Below, piece by piece: positions 1 through 7,635 of a stretch of 14,824 bases of DNA. The DNA is taken from contig CAYLZH010000112.1 of NCBI GenBank assembly GCA_964388245.1, forward strand, positions 1-14,824, read 5' to 3'. The stretch is from JAIOYV01 sp964388245. GTDB taxonomy: Bacteria > Bacteroidota > Bacteroidia > Bacteroidales > M50B96. Made by a program: the position numbers and the translations under genes. Below the pieces are notes generated by a model. It worked only from the letters and a program-made list of their open reading frames with translations. It was not told the origin of the DNA and did no database searches. Within the stretch, counting starts at the first letter, position 1. Every line of letters begins with the position of its first letter.

Positions 1-1984
1 CTACATCGTTTGTTTGCCAGTTGTGTGTTTCGGTAACTCCCACAGTTAAGGTTTCATTGAATCCTTCGAACTCAGTACGCGCTGATCCTGAACCAGAAGC
101 CTGATAGACTTTTATTCCACGCATAGCATTTGATAAGCCATGCTGATCGAAGACCACAAAATCGCAATTCTCGGCGTACTGAGAAGCTTCCACCTGATTT
201 GAAAAATCATCAGAATCGTAAAACAGCATACTCCAGTTGTTTGTACTTGGATCGCTGGTACGAATTCCCACTGCACCCCAGGTTGAGTAGGTGTGGTTAA
301 CTTCATAGTAGGTTGGATCAGTACTTGTATTTACTGCTATATCAGTATTCAAAGTAACAATTGAACTGCCAGTGACAAAGGAGAAATTACCCCAACTACC
401 ATCGGCAGCAATTAAAGTTCCTCCTGAGCTATATTCATAAATTCTTAACCTTCCTTCGGTTGAACTTAGTGTTGAAGGAACAGTCCACAGATAGCTACCA
501 TCGTTTGGTGTGTTGGATTCAAAAAGTGTCCAGTTATCACCAGCATCGGTCGAATAATACAATTTACAGTATGAACCTGAATATGTATCGTAATCCCAGG
601 TTATTTCGTAAACATTTCCGGAGTATACAACCTCCCCATTTCCTGTATGGTTGTACCCAGGATCGCCATTGGGTGAATCAAGCTCGATGGAAGCACCAGT
701 TTGGCCACCAGGAACAATTGTACCAACCAGATCGCAAGTAGTGTAGTTGACATACGAAAGCCCTTCGTTCCAGGTATTGTGCCTGATAATATAATTGGCA
801 CTTGTATATCCTACACCGGTGTTTGAATGTCCGGGAGTTCCATGATGCCAGGGCCTGTTATTGTTAGTTTCATTCATACACCAGGTTAAGTATTGAGCTG
901 ACGTTCCATACAAGTCTGAACCTGTAAAGGAATATCCTCTTTGTGTTGTTTCAGTAATAAATCCACTTAACCAGCAACAAGGACCAGTACCTCCTCCGGC
1001 ACTTGTACCCATTTCATCGGCCAGATCGCGCTGCAAATCCGATACATTATAATCCTGATCACCCTGAACAGGGTCGTAGCGATGGAAATGATACTTAACA
1101 AGTTTTCCGTAATCGTTGCTCGAGATCATACTTCTGTGATCATGATAAGCCAATGCCATTGCAAAAGCTGTAGGAGTACATCCATAGCTCCAGTCGTTAT
1201 ATGGGCAATATTCTTCGTTGGCAATCAGGTAATCTGTATTGATGCTTTTGTGCATATTTCCGCTTATGTGCTTATCCCATGATTTATCAATATCATTTGG
1301 GATTTCCCACATACCTTTCTTTGCGTATTCAGGATTTAATTTTATGTTTTTAAATTCTGACTCTGACAGACATTCGTAAGGTGGAAATATTTTTACATAA
1401 GCGTTTTCTGTGCCATTTGTATAACAATACCACTTAATCAGGTCGGTCATGTAATAGTTTTTCACATGCTGGATATTTTCACCCAGTTTTTCAGTTGCCA
1501 TTTCAATTACTTTATCATGCCAGGCATAATCGTCTGAAATACATTTCTGATATCCTACAATCGGAATAGTAGAATATTTTGCAGACATCAGGATATGACC
1601 ATATTGGTCTTTCATCCAGCGGCCGCGTTTTTCCTCAGCTTCGCTTTGAAGACATAATTCAAACTGATCGCTGCTTTCAGGAAATTCGTTCCCTACTGCA
1701 TAATTCATCATATAAGCAATTAGTTCATCGTCGAACGAATAAATCGGAATAGGATCGTCGGGGTATACATCACCCCAGAGCATTTGTGCCCAATTGTCGC
1801 CAACCTGCTGGACAACTCCTACAGGCACCTGGTCGCTATGCGACTGAAGGCCCGGTCTTTGCTGCGAATAGCCCGTAAGCCCTATAAGTACTAAAATTAG
1901 AATAATAAAATTTCTCATAACAATAAAATTTAGTTTGCAAAATAATTTACTTCTCTTAAAGTGGTTCAAAAACAGATTCTTCAT
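1..1984 (-). CDS. Secreted C39-like cysteine peptidase, 3' end beyond window
   Basis: The reading frame runs without a stop from the start to the window edge, so the C-terminus is missing. Two in-frame starts exist. The one at 1984 has an excellent Shine-Dalgarno sequence; the one at 1918 has none but begins directly with a compact signal peptide (MRNFIILILVLIGLTGYSQ). Counting from 1918, the protein has a signal peptide (1-19), a poorly recognisable N-terminal region (about 20-225), and then a papain-fold C39-like core. Candidate catalytic residues are Cys247 in GCTPT, His364 in PGHSNTGVGY and Asn381 in HNTW. A Ser/Thr-rich beta-sandwich follows at about 410-520 (STDAGDNW, TPNDGSYLWTVP), as is common in exported Bacteroidota enzymes, then another all-beta region to residue 639. 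Family membership is inferred from these motifs; the substrate is unknown. A type IX secretion sorting domain would be expected downstream of the visible part, but cannot be seen. The gene is unrelated to the hydrogenase genes and has its own promoter. Confidence 0.8.
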   Translation of the reverse strand, partial: MKNLFLNHFKRSKLFCKLNFIVMRNFIILILVLIGLTGYSQQRPGLQSHSDQVPVGVVQQVGDNWAQMLWGDVYPDDPIPIYSFDDELIAYMMNYAVGNEFPESSDQFELCLQSEAEEKRGRWMKDQYGHILMSAKYSTIPIVGYQKCISDDYAWHDKVIEMATEKLGENIQHVKNYYMTDLIKWYCYTNGTENAYVKIFPPYECLSESEFKNIKLNPEYAKKGMWEIPNDIDKSWDKHISGNMHKSINTDYLIANEEYCPYNDWSYGCTPTAFAMALAYHDHRSMISSNDYGKLVKYHFHRYDPVQGDQDYNVSDLQRDLADEMGTSAGGGTGPCCWLSGFITETTQRGYSFTGSDLYGTSAQYLTWCMNETNNNRPWHHGTPGHSNTGVGYTSANYIIRHNTWNEGLSYVNYTTCDLVGTIVPGGQTGASIELDSPNGDPGYNHTGNGEVVYSGNVYEITWDYDTYSGSYCKLYYSTDAGDNWTLFESNTPNDGSYLWTVPSTLSSTEGRLRIYEYSSGGTLIAADGSWGNFSFVTGSSIVTLNTDIAVNTSTDPTYYEVNHTYSTWGAVGIRTSDPSTNNWSMLFYDSDDFSNQVEASQYAENCDFVVFDQHGLSNAMRGIKVYQASGSGSARTEFEGFNETLTVGVTETHNWQTNDV

Positions 1985-1993
1985 TTCATGGTG

Positions 1994-2000
1994 CCTCCTT
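1994..2000 (-). promoter_or_regulatory. Shine-Dalgarno site supporting the 1984 start
   Basis: Minus-strand AAGGAGG lies 9 nt before the ATG at 1984, which favours that start over the one at 1918. A second ATG at 1989 is closer but reads ATG AAA TGA and stops at once; its stop overlaps the 1984 start. Canonical Shine-Dalgarno sites are uncommon in Bacteroidota. Confidence 0.5.
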
Positions 2001-2052
2001 CTTTTAATTTCATAAATTGTCATTTTTTGTGAGTCTGGGTTTAAATAATACT

Positions 2053-2084
2053 CAAAAATAGGACATACATCAATGGCAGTCAAT
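2053..2084 (-). promoter_or_regulatory. Candidate Bacteroidota-type promoter for the peptidase
   Basis: On the minus strand a perfect TAnnTTTG box (TATTTTTG, 2060-2053) is preceded after exactly 20 nt by ATTG (2084-2081), a 3/4 match to the TTTG -33 element. This fits the spacing of primary-sigma promoters in Bacteroidota. It would give a 5' leader of roughly 60 nt before the start at 1984. Seen by eye only. Confidence 0.5.
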
Positions 2085-2436
2085 ACAAGTTTTCTGAATG
2101 GAGACAATTGTTTAGAATTCGGTTTGGTTGATTGAGTATTTGGCAAAAGTGGCAACAGTGATATTTGAAATTCATTTATTGTCTGATGAAATGTATCATA
2201 ATTATTGATTCATACAGGGATTATTAGGGACTGTGATAAAACTGTTAATAGTCAGCGCAACTTTTGGATGTGTAGCATGAATTTTGGATTATAAATAATT
2301 AATCAAATTTCGATTATCTTTGTCTTTATATGTCTTGTTTTCATAGTTTTATACAACCCAGGCTCAACATTATAAATCAGTTTTATTATCCGGGTTGTCT
2401 TCAGGATTATTAATATTATGTAAGACAATATCTTCG
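2085..2436. other. Non-coding gap upstream of valS
   Basis: This AT-rich stretch shows no convincing reading frame, no tRNA cloverleaf and no direct-repeat array. It contains an orphan TATCTTTG box at 2315-2322 (a perfect -7-like element, but the nearest TTTG is 28 nt upstream, too far) and the inverted repeat listed separately at 2353-2398. Confidence 0.5.
2353..2398 (+). repeat. Inverted repeat in the valS upstream region
   Basis: ACAACCC-A-GG (2353-2362) can pair with CCGGGTTGT (2390-2398), giving a 9-bp stem with one bulged A and a 27-nt AT-rich loop. No T-tract follows. It could be a weak terminator of unseen transcripts, a leader structure if transcription starts at the 2315 box, or chance. 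No known riboswitch or T-box signature is visible. Confidence 0.35.
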
Positions 2437-2468
2437 ATTCCAGCCATACGGATAATTTTCTAATTTTG
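2437..2468 (+). promoter_or_regulatory. Candidate valS promoter
   Basis: TAATTTTG at 2461-2468 matches TAnnTTTG perfectly and lies 50 nt before the valS ATG. The -33 element at the expected distance is poor (ATTC, 2437-2440, with 20 nt spacing), so only the -7 box gives real support. Confidence 0.35.
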
Positions 2469-2518
2469 CCGACTTATCAGTAAGATGATTGAATTTATTG
2501 AAAACAAGCAGTTAAGTT

Positions 2519-5161
2519 ATGGCAAATATTGAAATACCGACAAAATACGATCCGGTCGAGAAGGAAAACAAATGGTACAAATACTGGATGGATCAGGAAT
2601 TCTTCCGCTCAAGCCCCGACGAGCGCGAACCCTATTGTATCACAATCCCTCCTCCGAATGTTACGGGTGTCTTGCATATGGGGCACATGCTTAACAATAC
2701 AATTCAGGACGTGTTGGTACGCAGGGCAAGGATGCAGGGAAAAAATGCTTGCTGGGTTCCCGGAACCGATCATGCATCGATTGCAACTGAAGCCAAAGTA
2801 GTAGCAAAACTTAAAGATGAAGGAATTGATAAGGCAACGCTTTCGAGGGATGAATTTTTAAACCATGCCTGGGAATGGAAAGAAAAACACGGTGGTATTA
2901 TCCTGGAGCAATTAAAAAAACTGGGTGCTTCGTGCGATTGGGAACGAACAAAATTTACCATGGACAAGGATATGTCCGACTCAGTAATCAAAGTTTTTAT
3001 CGATTTATTTGAAAAAGGGCTGATTTACCGTGGTGTACGAATGATTAACTGGGATCCGCAAGCCAAAACAGCAGTTTCTGATGAGGAAGTACTTTACACC
3101 GAAGAAAACTCGAAGCTTTATCATGTCCGGTATAAAATTGTTGACAGGGATGAATGGCTGACCATTGCCACTACACGGCCCGAAACTATTTTGGGCGATA
3201 CAGCTGTTTGCATCCATCCTGAAGATGAACGGTATTTTCACCTGCATGGGCAAAAAGCCATAATTCCATTGGTGAACAGGGAAGTGCCAATTATTCTCGA
3301 CGAATATGTCGACCGTGAATTTGGAACAGGATGTTTAAAGGTTACACCTGCTCACGACATAAACGACTACGAGCTGGGCATTAAACATAACCTGGAAAGC
3401 ATCGATATTTTTAATGATGACGGAACCCTTAATAAGGCTGCTCAATTGTATATAGGACACGATCGTTTCGAATCGCGGGACATGATTGTATCAGACCTTG
3501 AATTAAATGGTCACATCGTTAAAATTGAGGACTACCAGAATAAGATAGGCCGGTCGGAAAGAACCCATGCAGTTATCGAACCAAAGCTTTCGCTGCAATG
3601 GTTTCTGAAAATGGAGGATCTTGCCAAACCTGCCCTCGACGCAGTGATGAACGATACTATAAATTTACATCCGGCTAAATTTAAAAATACCTACAGGCAT
3701 TGGATGGAAAACGTACGCGATTGGTGTATCTCCCGGCAACTTTGGTGGGGACACCGGATACCGGCTTACTACCTGCCAAACAGCAACGATTTCGTAGTAG
3801 CCGAAACTTCGGAAAAAGCACTGGAACTTGCAAAGATTAAAACCGGGAATACATCACTGACTCCGGATGATTTAAGACAGGACGAAGATGTGCTCGACAC
3901 CTGGTTCTCGTCATGGTTATGGCCTATCTCTGTTTTTGACGGGATCAATAATCCTGACAACGAAGACATGAAATATTATTATCCGACCAATGACCTGATT
4001 ACGGCCCCTGAGATTCTCTTTTTCTGGGTCGCTCGGATGATAATTGCAGGATATGAATATCAGCAGGAAAAACCGTTTAAGAATGTATACCTGACCGGGA
4101 TTGTGCGTGATAAACTACGGCGCAAAATGTCGAAATCACTGGGCAACTCGCCCGATCCAATTAAATTAATGCAAAAATATGGCGCCGACGGAGTAAGGAT
4201 TGGAATGTTGCTTTGTTCTCCTGCTGGTGGTGATCTTCTTTTTGAAGAAAGCCTGACTGAGCAGGGCCGGAATTTCGCCAATAAAATATGGAATGCGTTC
4301 CGGCTTGTAAAAACCTGGCAGGTCGACGATTCCATAGAACCCAATGCACCATCGAAACTTGCGGTTGACTGGTTCAATAACAGAATGAATGACAGCATCG
4401 ACCTAATGAACAAACAGTTCGATGAGTATCGCATTTCGGAAGCCCTAATGAACTTATACAAATTATTCTGGGACGAATTTGCAAGTTGGTACCTCGAAAT
4501 TATCAAACCTGCATTTGGCCAGCCAATCGATAAAAAAACCTATGATAGCACACTTGAAGTTTTTGATAAACTGTTGCGATTATTACATCCGTTTATGCCA
4601 TTTATTTCTGAAGAAATATGGCAATGGCTTCAGGAAAGGACTGATGGCGAGAGCATCATGAATACGAGATTGCCAAAATCCCGGAAACCTGATCAGGACT
4701 TATTGAAAGATTTTGAATCGACCAAAGATGTAATAAGTAATATCCGCAAAGTAAGGACCGATAAACAGATTCCGCAAAAAGATCAGCTACGCTTACTTAT
4801 TAAATCTGGTAATGGGGATTATAAAATGTTGTTCGATCCGGTTATTTTAAAAATGGCGAACCTTTCGGAGATTGTACAATGTACAGAAAAACCCGCCGGT
4901 GCCATATCTTTCATTATTGGTACAAGTGAATATTTTGTGCCATTGGAAGGCAAGGTTAACATCGAAGAGGAATTGGAGAAACTCCTCAAAGAATTGAACT
5001 ATCAGAAAGGCTTTTTAAATTCAGTTGGGAAAAAATTGAATAACGAACGGTTTGTTAATAATGCACCTGCCAAGGTTGTCGAAAACGAACGTAAAAAATT
5101 AGCTGATGCTGAAAGTAAAATTAAATCGTTGCAGGAACAAATCGATGAATTGCAGAAATAA
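2519..5161 (+). CDS. valS: Valine--tRNA ligase (ValRS)
   Basis: This class I aminoacyl-tRNA synthetase charges tRNA-Val in the cytoplasm and hydrolyses mis-charged Thr-tRNA-Val. The length of 880 aa is normal for the family. Visible landmarks are the N-terminal YDPVEKENKWYKYW segment, the HIGH-type signature H53-M-G-H56, the editing (CP1) domain with TTRPET at 218-223, and the class I KMSKS loop exactly at 536-540. The anticodon-binding helical domain follows (about 640-780), and a basic/acidic coiled coil (about 815-880) ends the protein. The start at 2519 places MANIEIPTKYDP at the N-terminus, as usual; there is no Shine-Dalgarno site, which is typical of Bacteroidota. The gene ends with tandem stops (TAA TAG). 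The hydrogenase endopeptidase starts 16 nt further on, so the two are probably co-transcribed. It is a housekeeping gene with no sign of transfer. Confidence 0.98.
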   Translation: MANIEIPTKYDPVEKENKWYKYWMDQEFFRSSPDEREPYCITIPPPNVTGVLHMGHMLNNTIQDVLVRRARMQGKNACWVPGTDHASIATEAKVVAKLKDEGIDKATLSRDEFLNHAWEWKEKHGGIILEQLKKLGASCDWERTKFTMDKDMSDSVIKVFIDLFEKGLIYRGVRMINWDPQAKTAVSDEEVLYTEENSKLYHVRYKIVDRDEWLTIATTRPETILGDTAVCIHPEDERYFHLHGQKAIIPLVNREVPIILDEYVDREFGTGCLKVTPAHDINDYELGIKHNLESIDIFNDDGTLNKAAQLYIGHDRFESRDMIVSDLELNGHIVKIEDYQNKIGRSERTHAVIEPKLSLQWFLKMEDLAKPALDAVMNDTINLHPAKFKNTYRHWMENVRDWCISRQLWWGHRIPAYYLPNSNDFVVAETSEKALELAKIKTGNTSLTPDDLRQDEDVLDTWFSSWLWPISVFDGINNPDNEDMKYYYPTNDLITAPEILFFWVARMIIAGYEYQQEKPFKNVYLTGIVRDKLRRKMSKSLGNSPDPIKLMQKYGADGVRIGMLLCSPAGGDLLFEESLTEQGRNFANKIWNAFRLVKTWQVDDSIEPNAPSKLAVDWFNNRMNDSIDLMNKQFDEYRISEALMNLYKLFWDEFASWYLEIIKPAFGQPIDKKTYDSTLEVFDKLLRLLHPFMPFISEEIWQWLQERTDGESIMNTRLPKSRKPDQDLLKDFESTKDVISNIRKVRTDKQIPQKDQLRLLIKSGNGDYKMLFDPVILKMANLSEIVQCTEKPAGAISFIIGTSEYFVPLEGKVNIEEELEKLLKELNYQKGFLNSVGKKLNNERFVNNAPAKVVENERKKLADAESKIKSLQEQIDELQK

Positions 5162-5177
5162 TAGATTCGTATAATTA

Positions 5178-5654
5178 ATGGCTGATAACGTATACAAAAC
5201 ATTGATAATTGGAATTGGCAACGATATTTTGTCAGATGACGGTATTGGACCGAAAATGATAAATCGTTTGATTGCTGAAGGCAGGTTCCCAAAAACTGAG
5301 AAGAAGAATGTGTTTCTTGGCGGGCTCGACATACTTGATCTGGTAAGGGATTATAAGAAAGTAGTTTTTATCGATGCTATGAAAAGCATGGATGGCATTC
5401 CCGGAACTGTCTATTTATTTACTCCTGAATCATTTAAAGAAACCCTGCACTTGTCGAATTTTCACGACACATCGTTTCTAACAGCTCTTGAACTGGGCAA
5501 GCAACTAAAAATTCCCTTGCCGGATAAAATTTATATTATCGCCATCGAAATAGTTGAAGACCTTTTGTTTAGCGACGAATTCTCACCAATCATCAAAAGC
5601 AAACAAGAGGATATCTACTCTGAGATTCAGAAATTATTATCAGATATACTTTAA
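5178..5654 (+). CDS. [NiFe]-hydrogenase maturation endopeptidase (HybD/HycI/HoxW family)
   Basis: Proteins of this family cut the C-terminal extension from the hydrogenase large subunit after nickel has been inserted. The 158-aa length is normal. The N-terminus has the diagnostic GIGNDILSDDGIG motif, in which Asp21 occupies the position of nickel-sensing Glu16 of E. coli HybD. Asp66 (VVFIDAMKS) and His96 (NFHDTS) match the other two metal ligands. The C-terminal part has the family pattern of a hydrophobic strand before an acidic helix (KIYIIAIEI). The gene is paired with valS rather than with the hydrogenase operon, and it converges on that operon. The obvious client is the large subunit at 6161-7624, but co-function is inferred from proximity only. 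Confidence 0.92.
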   Translation: MADNVYKTLIIGIGNDILSDDGIGPKMINRLIAEGRFPKTEKKNVFLGGLDILDLVRDYKKVVFIDAMKSMDGIPGTVYLFTPESFKETLHLSNFHDTSFLTALELGKQLKIPLPDKIYIIAIEIVEDLLFSDEFSPIIKSKQEDIYSEIQKLLSDIL

Positions 5655-5700
5655 GGGCTAACAATGGGACTAAGCAAAACCTAATCCCATCGTTCCCTTA
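5652..5700. terminator. Bidirectional hairpin containing both stop codons
   Basis: The arms at 5652-5674 and 5681-5700 pair as TAAGGG/CCCTTA, AAC/GTT and ATGGGA/TCCCAT, with a CT bulge and single mismatches, around a loop of about 6 nt. The endopeptidase TAA begins the left arm and the zinc-ribbon gene's TAG lies at the inner end of the right arm. No T-run follows on either strand, so this is an imperfect intrinsic terminator. Its position between convergent genes makes termination the likely role. Confidence 0.55.
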
Positions 5701-6157
5701 TTGAACAAATCCGTAAATCTTCTCCCTTTCGTATTTCGGAATGTGGGCACCCCGACCGGTTACAAATTCCAATGCAATAATTATAATCAGAGCGTTCGTC
5801 AAGAAAAAGTGTAACCAACTCGCCCCCACAACCCGGGCATGTATTAAACACCGGCAATTTTGAATCGCATTCAGGGCAGAAAAAATCATATTGCTCGCCA
5901 TCAACCAGATCGATGTCCATGCTTATGCGCAATTTGCAACCACACATTGCGCTTAATCCAACAAATCCTTGTTGATTTTCGTTACTGACCTTTAGCAAGA
6001 TTCCATCATTCTTACCTACTTTTACCCTGGAACTAACAAGATTATGTCCGTTTGGACAACAGCAATAATTGATAATCTCTGCCTCTTCTGCTACTGTTGT
6101 TACCTGTTGCTTTTCAGGAAACTTTAATTTACCGTTTTTATCGAAAATTTCAGTCAT
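5681..6157 (-). CDS. Cys-rich zinc-ribbon-like protein of unknown function, last gene of the hydrogenase operon
   Basis: This 158-aa soluble protein is not a family I recognise. It carries 14 cysteines, mostly in ribbon-like knuckles: CCCPNGH (Cys32-34, His38), CGC (72, 74), CPEC (94, 97), CPGCGG (107, 110), then Cys128, Cys132, Cys137-Pro-His139 and Cys151. The CPEC and CPGC pairs, 10 residues apart, look like one rubredoxin/zinc-ribbon metal site. The N-terminal 30 residues are acidic and cysteine-free. It starts 3 nt after the large-subunit stop, so it is certainly part of the operon. Possible roles are an assembly factor, a metallochaperone or a small electron-transfer protein. It does not look like HypA (no N-terminal MHE) or HypC. 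There is no signal peptide or membrane segment. Confidence 0.75.
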   Translation of the reverse strand: MTEIFDKNGKLKFPEKQQVTTVAEEAEIINYCCCPNGHNLVSSRVKVGKNDGILLKVSNENQQGFVGLSAMCGCKLRISMDIDLVDGEQYDFFCPECDSKLPVFNTCPGCGGELVTLFLDERSDYNYCIGICNRSGCPHSEIRKGEDLRICSIRERWD

Positions 6158-6160
6158 TGA

Positions 6161-7624
6161 TTAATCTCTCTTTATCGATCTAATGATTTCTCCTTCTAAA
6201 CTTCTGAAATTGACAATCATAGGCATTTGACCGGGAAGGCTGTGGGTTGCACATGAGAAACACGGGTCATAGGCACGAAATGCCATTTCAACCATGTTTA
6301 ATATACCATCGGTTACCTGTGTTCCTTTTTTAATGAGTCCCTGGGCAGCTTTTTTCAACGACATACAAATTGCTGCATTGTTATTTGTTGTACCGACAAC
6401 AATATTTGCTTTTGTAACGATACCTTTTTCATCGGTCCAATAATGATGAGTAAGCGTACCCCGTTGCGCCTCAACGATCCCTACTCCTTCGCGAGGAATA
6501 TTGTTGAGGGGAGCTCTTAAATCTTTTCCAATGATATCAGGATCCTCGGCTAATTCGAGCAGGCGCTCGGCTGAATAGATCAATTCCACAAGTCTGGCCC
6601 AATGCATAGCAAGTGTAGCATGAACCGGTTTTCCTCCCAAAACTTCATACATCCTTTCATATTCTTTCTGAGCAATTGGTGTTGCCATACCGTCGGCAGC
6701 ATTTAGCCTTGAAAGTGGAGTTGCCTGATAAACACCGGAGTCTTGTCCTTCAGTAAAACCATTCCACCCTACTTTTTTCAGGTAGGGAAATTTAAGATAG
6801 CTCCAGGGTTCTACTCTTTCTGAAATAAAATTGCGGTAATCATTCGGAGAATAATTGCAGTGCTCATTCCCTTCGGTATCAACAACCCTAATTGTGCCGT
6901 CGTAGAAATTAACTTTATTATTTTCATCAACCAGTCCCATCGAATATATATTCAAAGCATAAGCTCCATTTAGGATAATATCGACATAGTCTTTATTGCC
7001 AAGGACAACATCGTTGAAAACCTGCATCGAGAATTTTGAAAACTCGATAAAGTCTTTGGCCTTTTTCACAATATCATCCCGTTCCTCTTCAGTTAAACCT
7101 TTCCTGACACCACCAGGAAGATTCATCACCACATGGGTTTGATGACCTCCTAATAATGCCTGTATCTCCTGGGCAATACGGCGTTGTTTCAGCACTTCGG
7201 TACCAATCTCAACACCAACCTTACCGATTACACCCAAAACATTTCGTTCGGCTGCAGGTGCAGTAGGGCCAACAACAAAATCGGGTGCTGCCAGCGCATA
7301 GAAATGTGCAATATGGCTATGAACAAAATGAGCCATATAAAAGAGTTCTCTTAGCTTTTTTGCTGTAGGAGGAGGTTCAACTCCAAAAACTGCATCGGTT
7401 GCTTTGCCTGCTGCCATGTGGTGGCATCCGGGACATACACCACAAATCTTTGTAACAATTTGTGAAAGTTCTTCGACCGGACGGCCTTCACAAAATTTTT
7501 CGAATCCCCTAAGTTCGGGTACCTGAAAATATACATTTTCAACATCACCATCATCTTTCAGGAATATCTCAATTTTTCCGTGACCTTCGAGCCGGGTTAT
7601 CGGATCTATTGTAACTTGTTTCAT
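6161..7624 (-). CDS. mvhA: [NiFe] hydrogenase large subunit, MvhA-like (group 3c type)
   Basis: This catalytic subunit binds the NiFe(CN)2CO centre and oxidises or produces H2 in the cytoplasm. The nickel ligands are visible in both conserved motifs: Cys61 and Cys64 in ICGVCPGCHH, and Cys455 and Cys458 in DPCFSCATH, with His461 as the usual processing position. The N-terminal signature ITRLEGHG is intact. The 487-aa length fits the soluble MvhA/FrhA branch. Twenty-six residues follow His461; that tail is the substrate expected for the endopeptidase at 5178-5654, although processing is not shown by the sequence. The gene starts 11 nt after the small-subunit stop with only a weak AAGG. The CATH ending of the second motif and the MvhD partner favour group 3c over the NAD(P)-linked groups 3b and 3d, and no diaphorase gene is present. 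Confidence 0.95.
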   Translation of the reverse strand: MKQVTIDPITRLEGHGKIEIFLKDDGDVENVYFQVPELRGFEKFCEGRPVEELSQIVTKICGVCPGCHHMAAGKATDAVFGVEPPPTAKKLRELFYMAHFVHSHIAHFYALAAPDFVVGPTAPAAERNVLGVIGKVGVEIGTEVLKQRRIAQEIQALLGGHQTHVVMNLPGGVRKGLTEEERDDIVKKAKDFIEFSKFSMQVFNDVVLGNKDYVDIILNGAYALNIYSMGLVDENNKVNFYDGTIRVVDTEGNEHCNYSPNDYRNFISERVEPWSYLKFPYLKKVGWNGFTEGQDSGVYQATPLSRLNAADGMATPIAQKEYERMYEVLGGKPVHATLAMHWARLVELIYSAERLLELAEDPDIIGKDLRAPLNNIPREGVGIVEAQRGTLTHHYWTDEKGIVTKANIVVGTTNNNAAICMSLKKAAQGLIKKGTQVTDGILNMVEMAFRAYDPCFSCATHSLPGQMPMIVNFRSLEGEIIRSIKRD

Positions 7625-7635
7625 AACCTTCAGAA

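Noticed and set aside
2085..2518. T-box or amino-acid riboswitch ahead of valS
   Set aside because: No T-box sequence, specifier loop or antiterminator is visible, and T-boxes are not expected in Bacteroidota; only one simple stem was found.
4060..4506. 148-codon open frame on the minus strand
   Set aside because: It is antisense to the catalytic and anticodon-binding parts of valS and is a shadow of its codon pattern.
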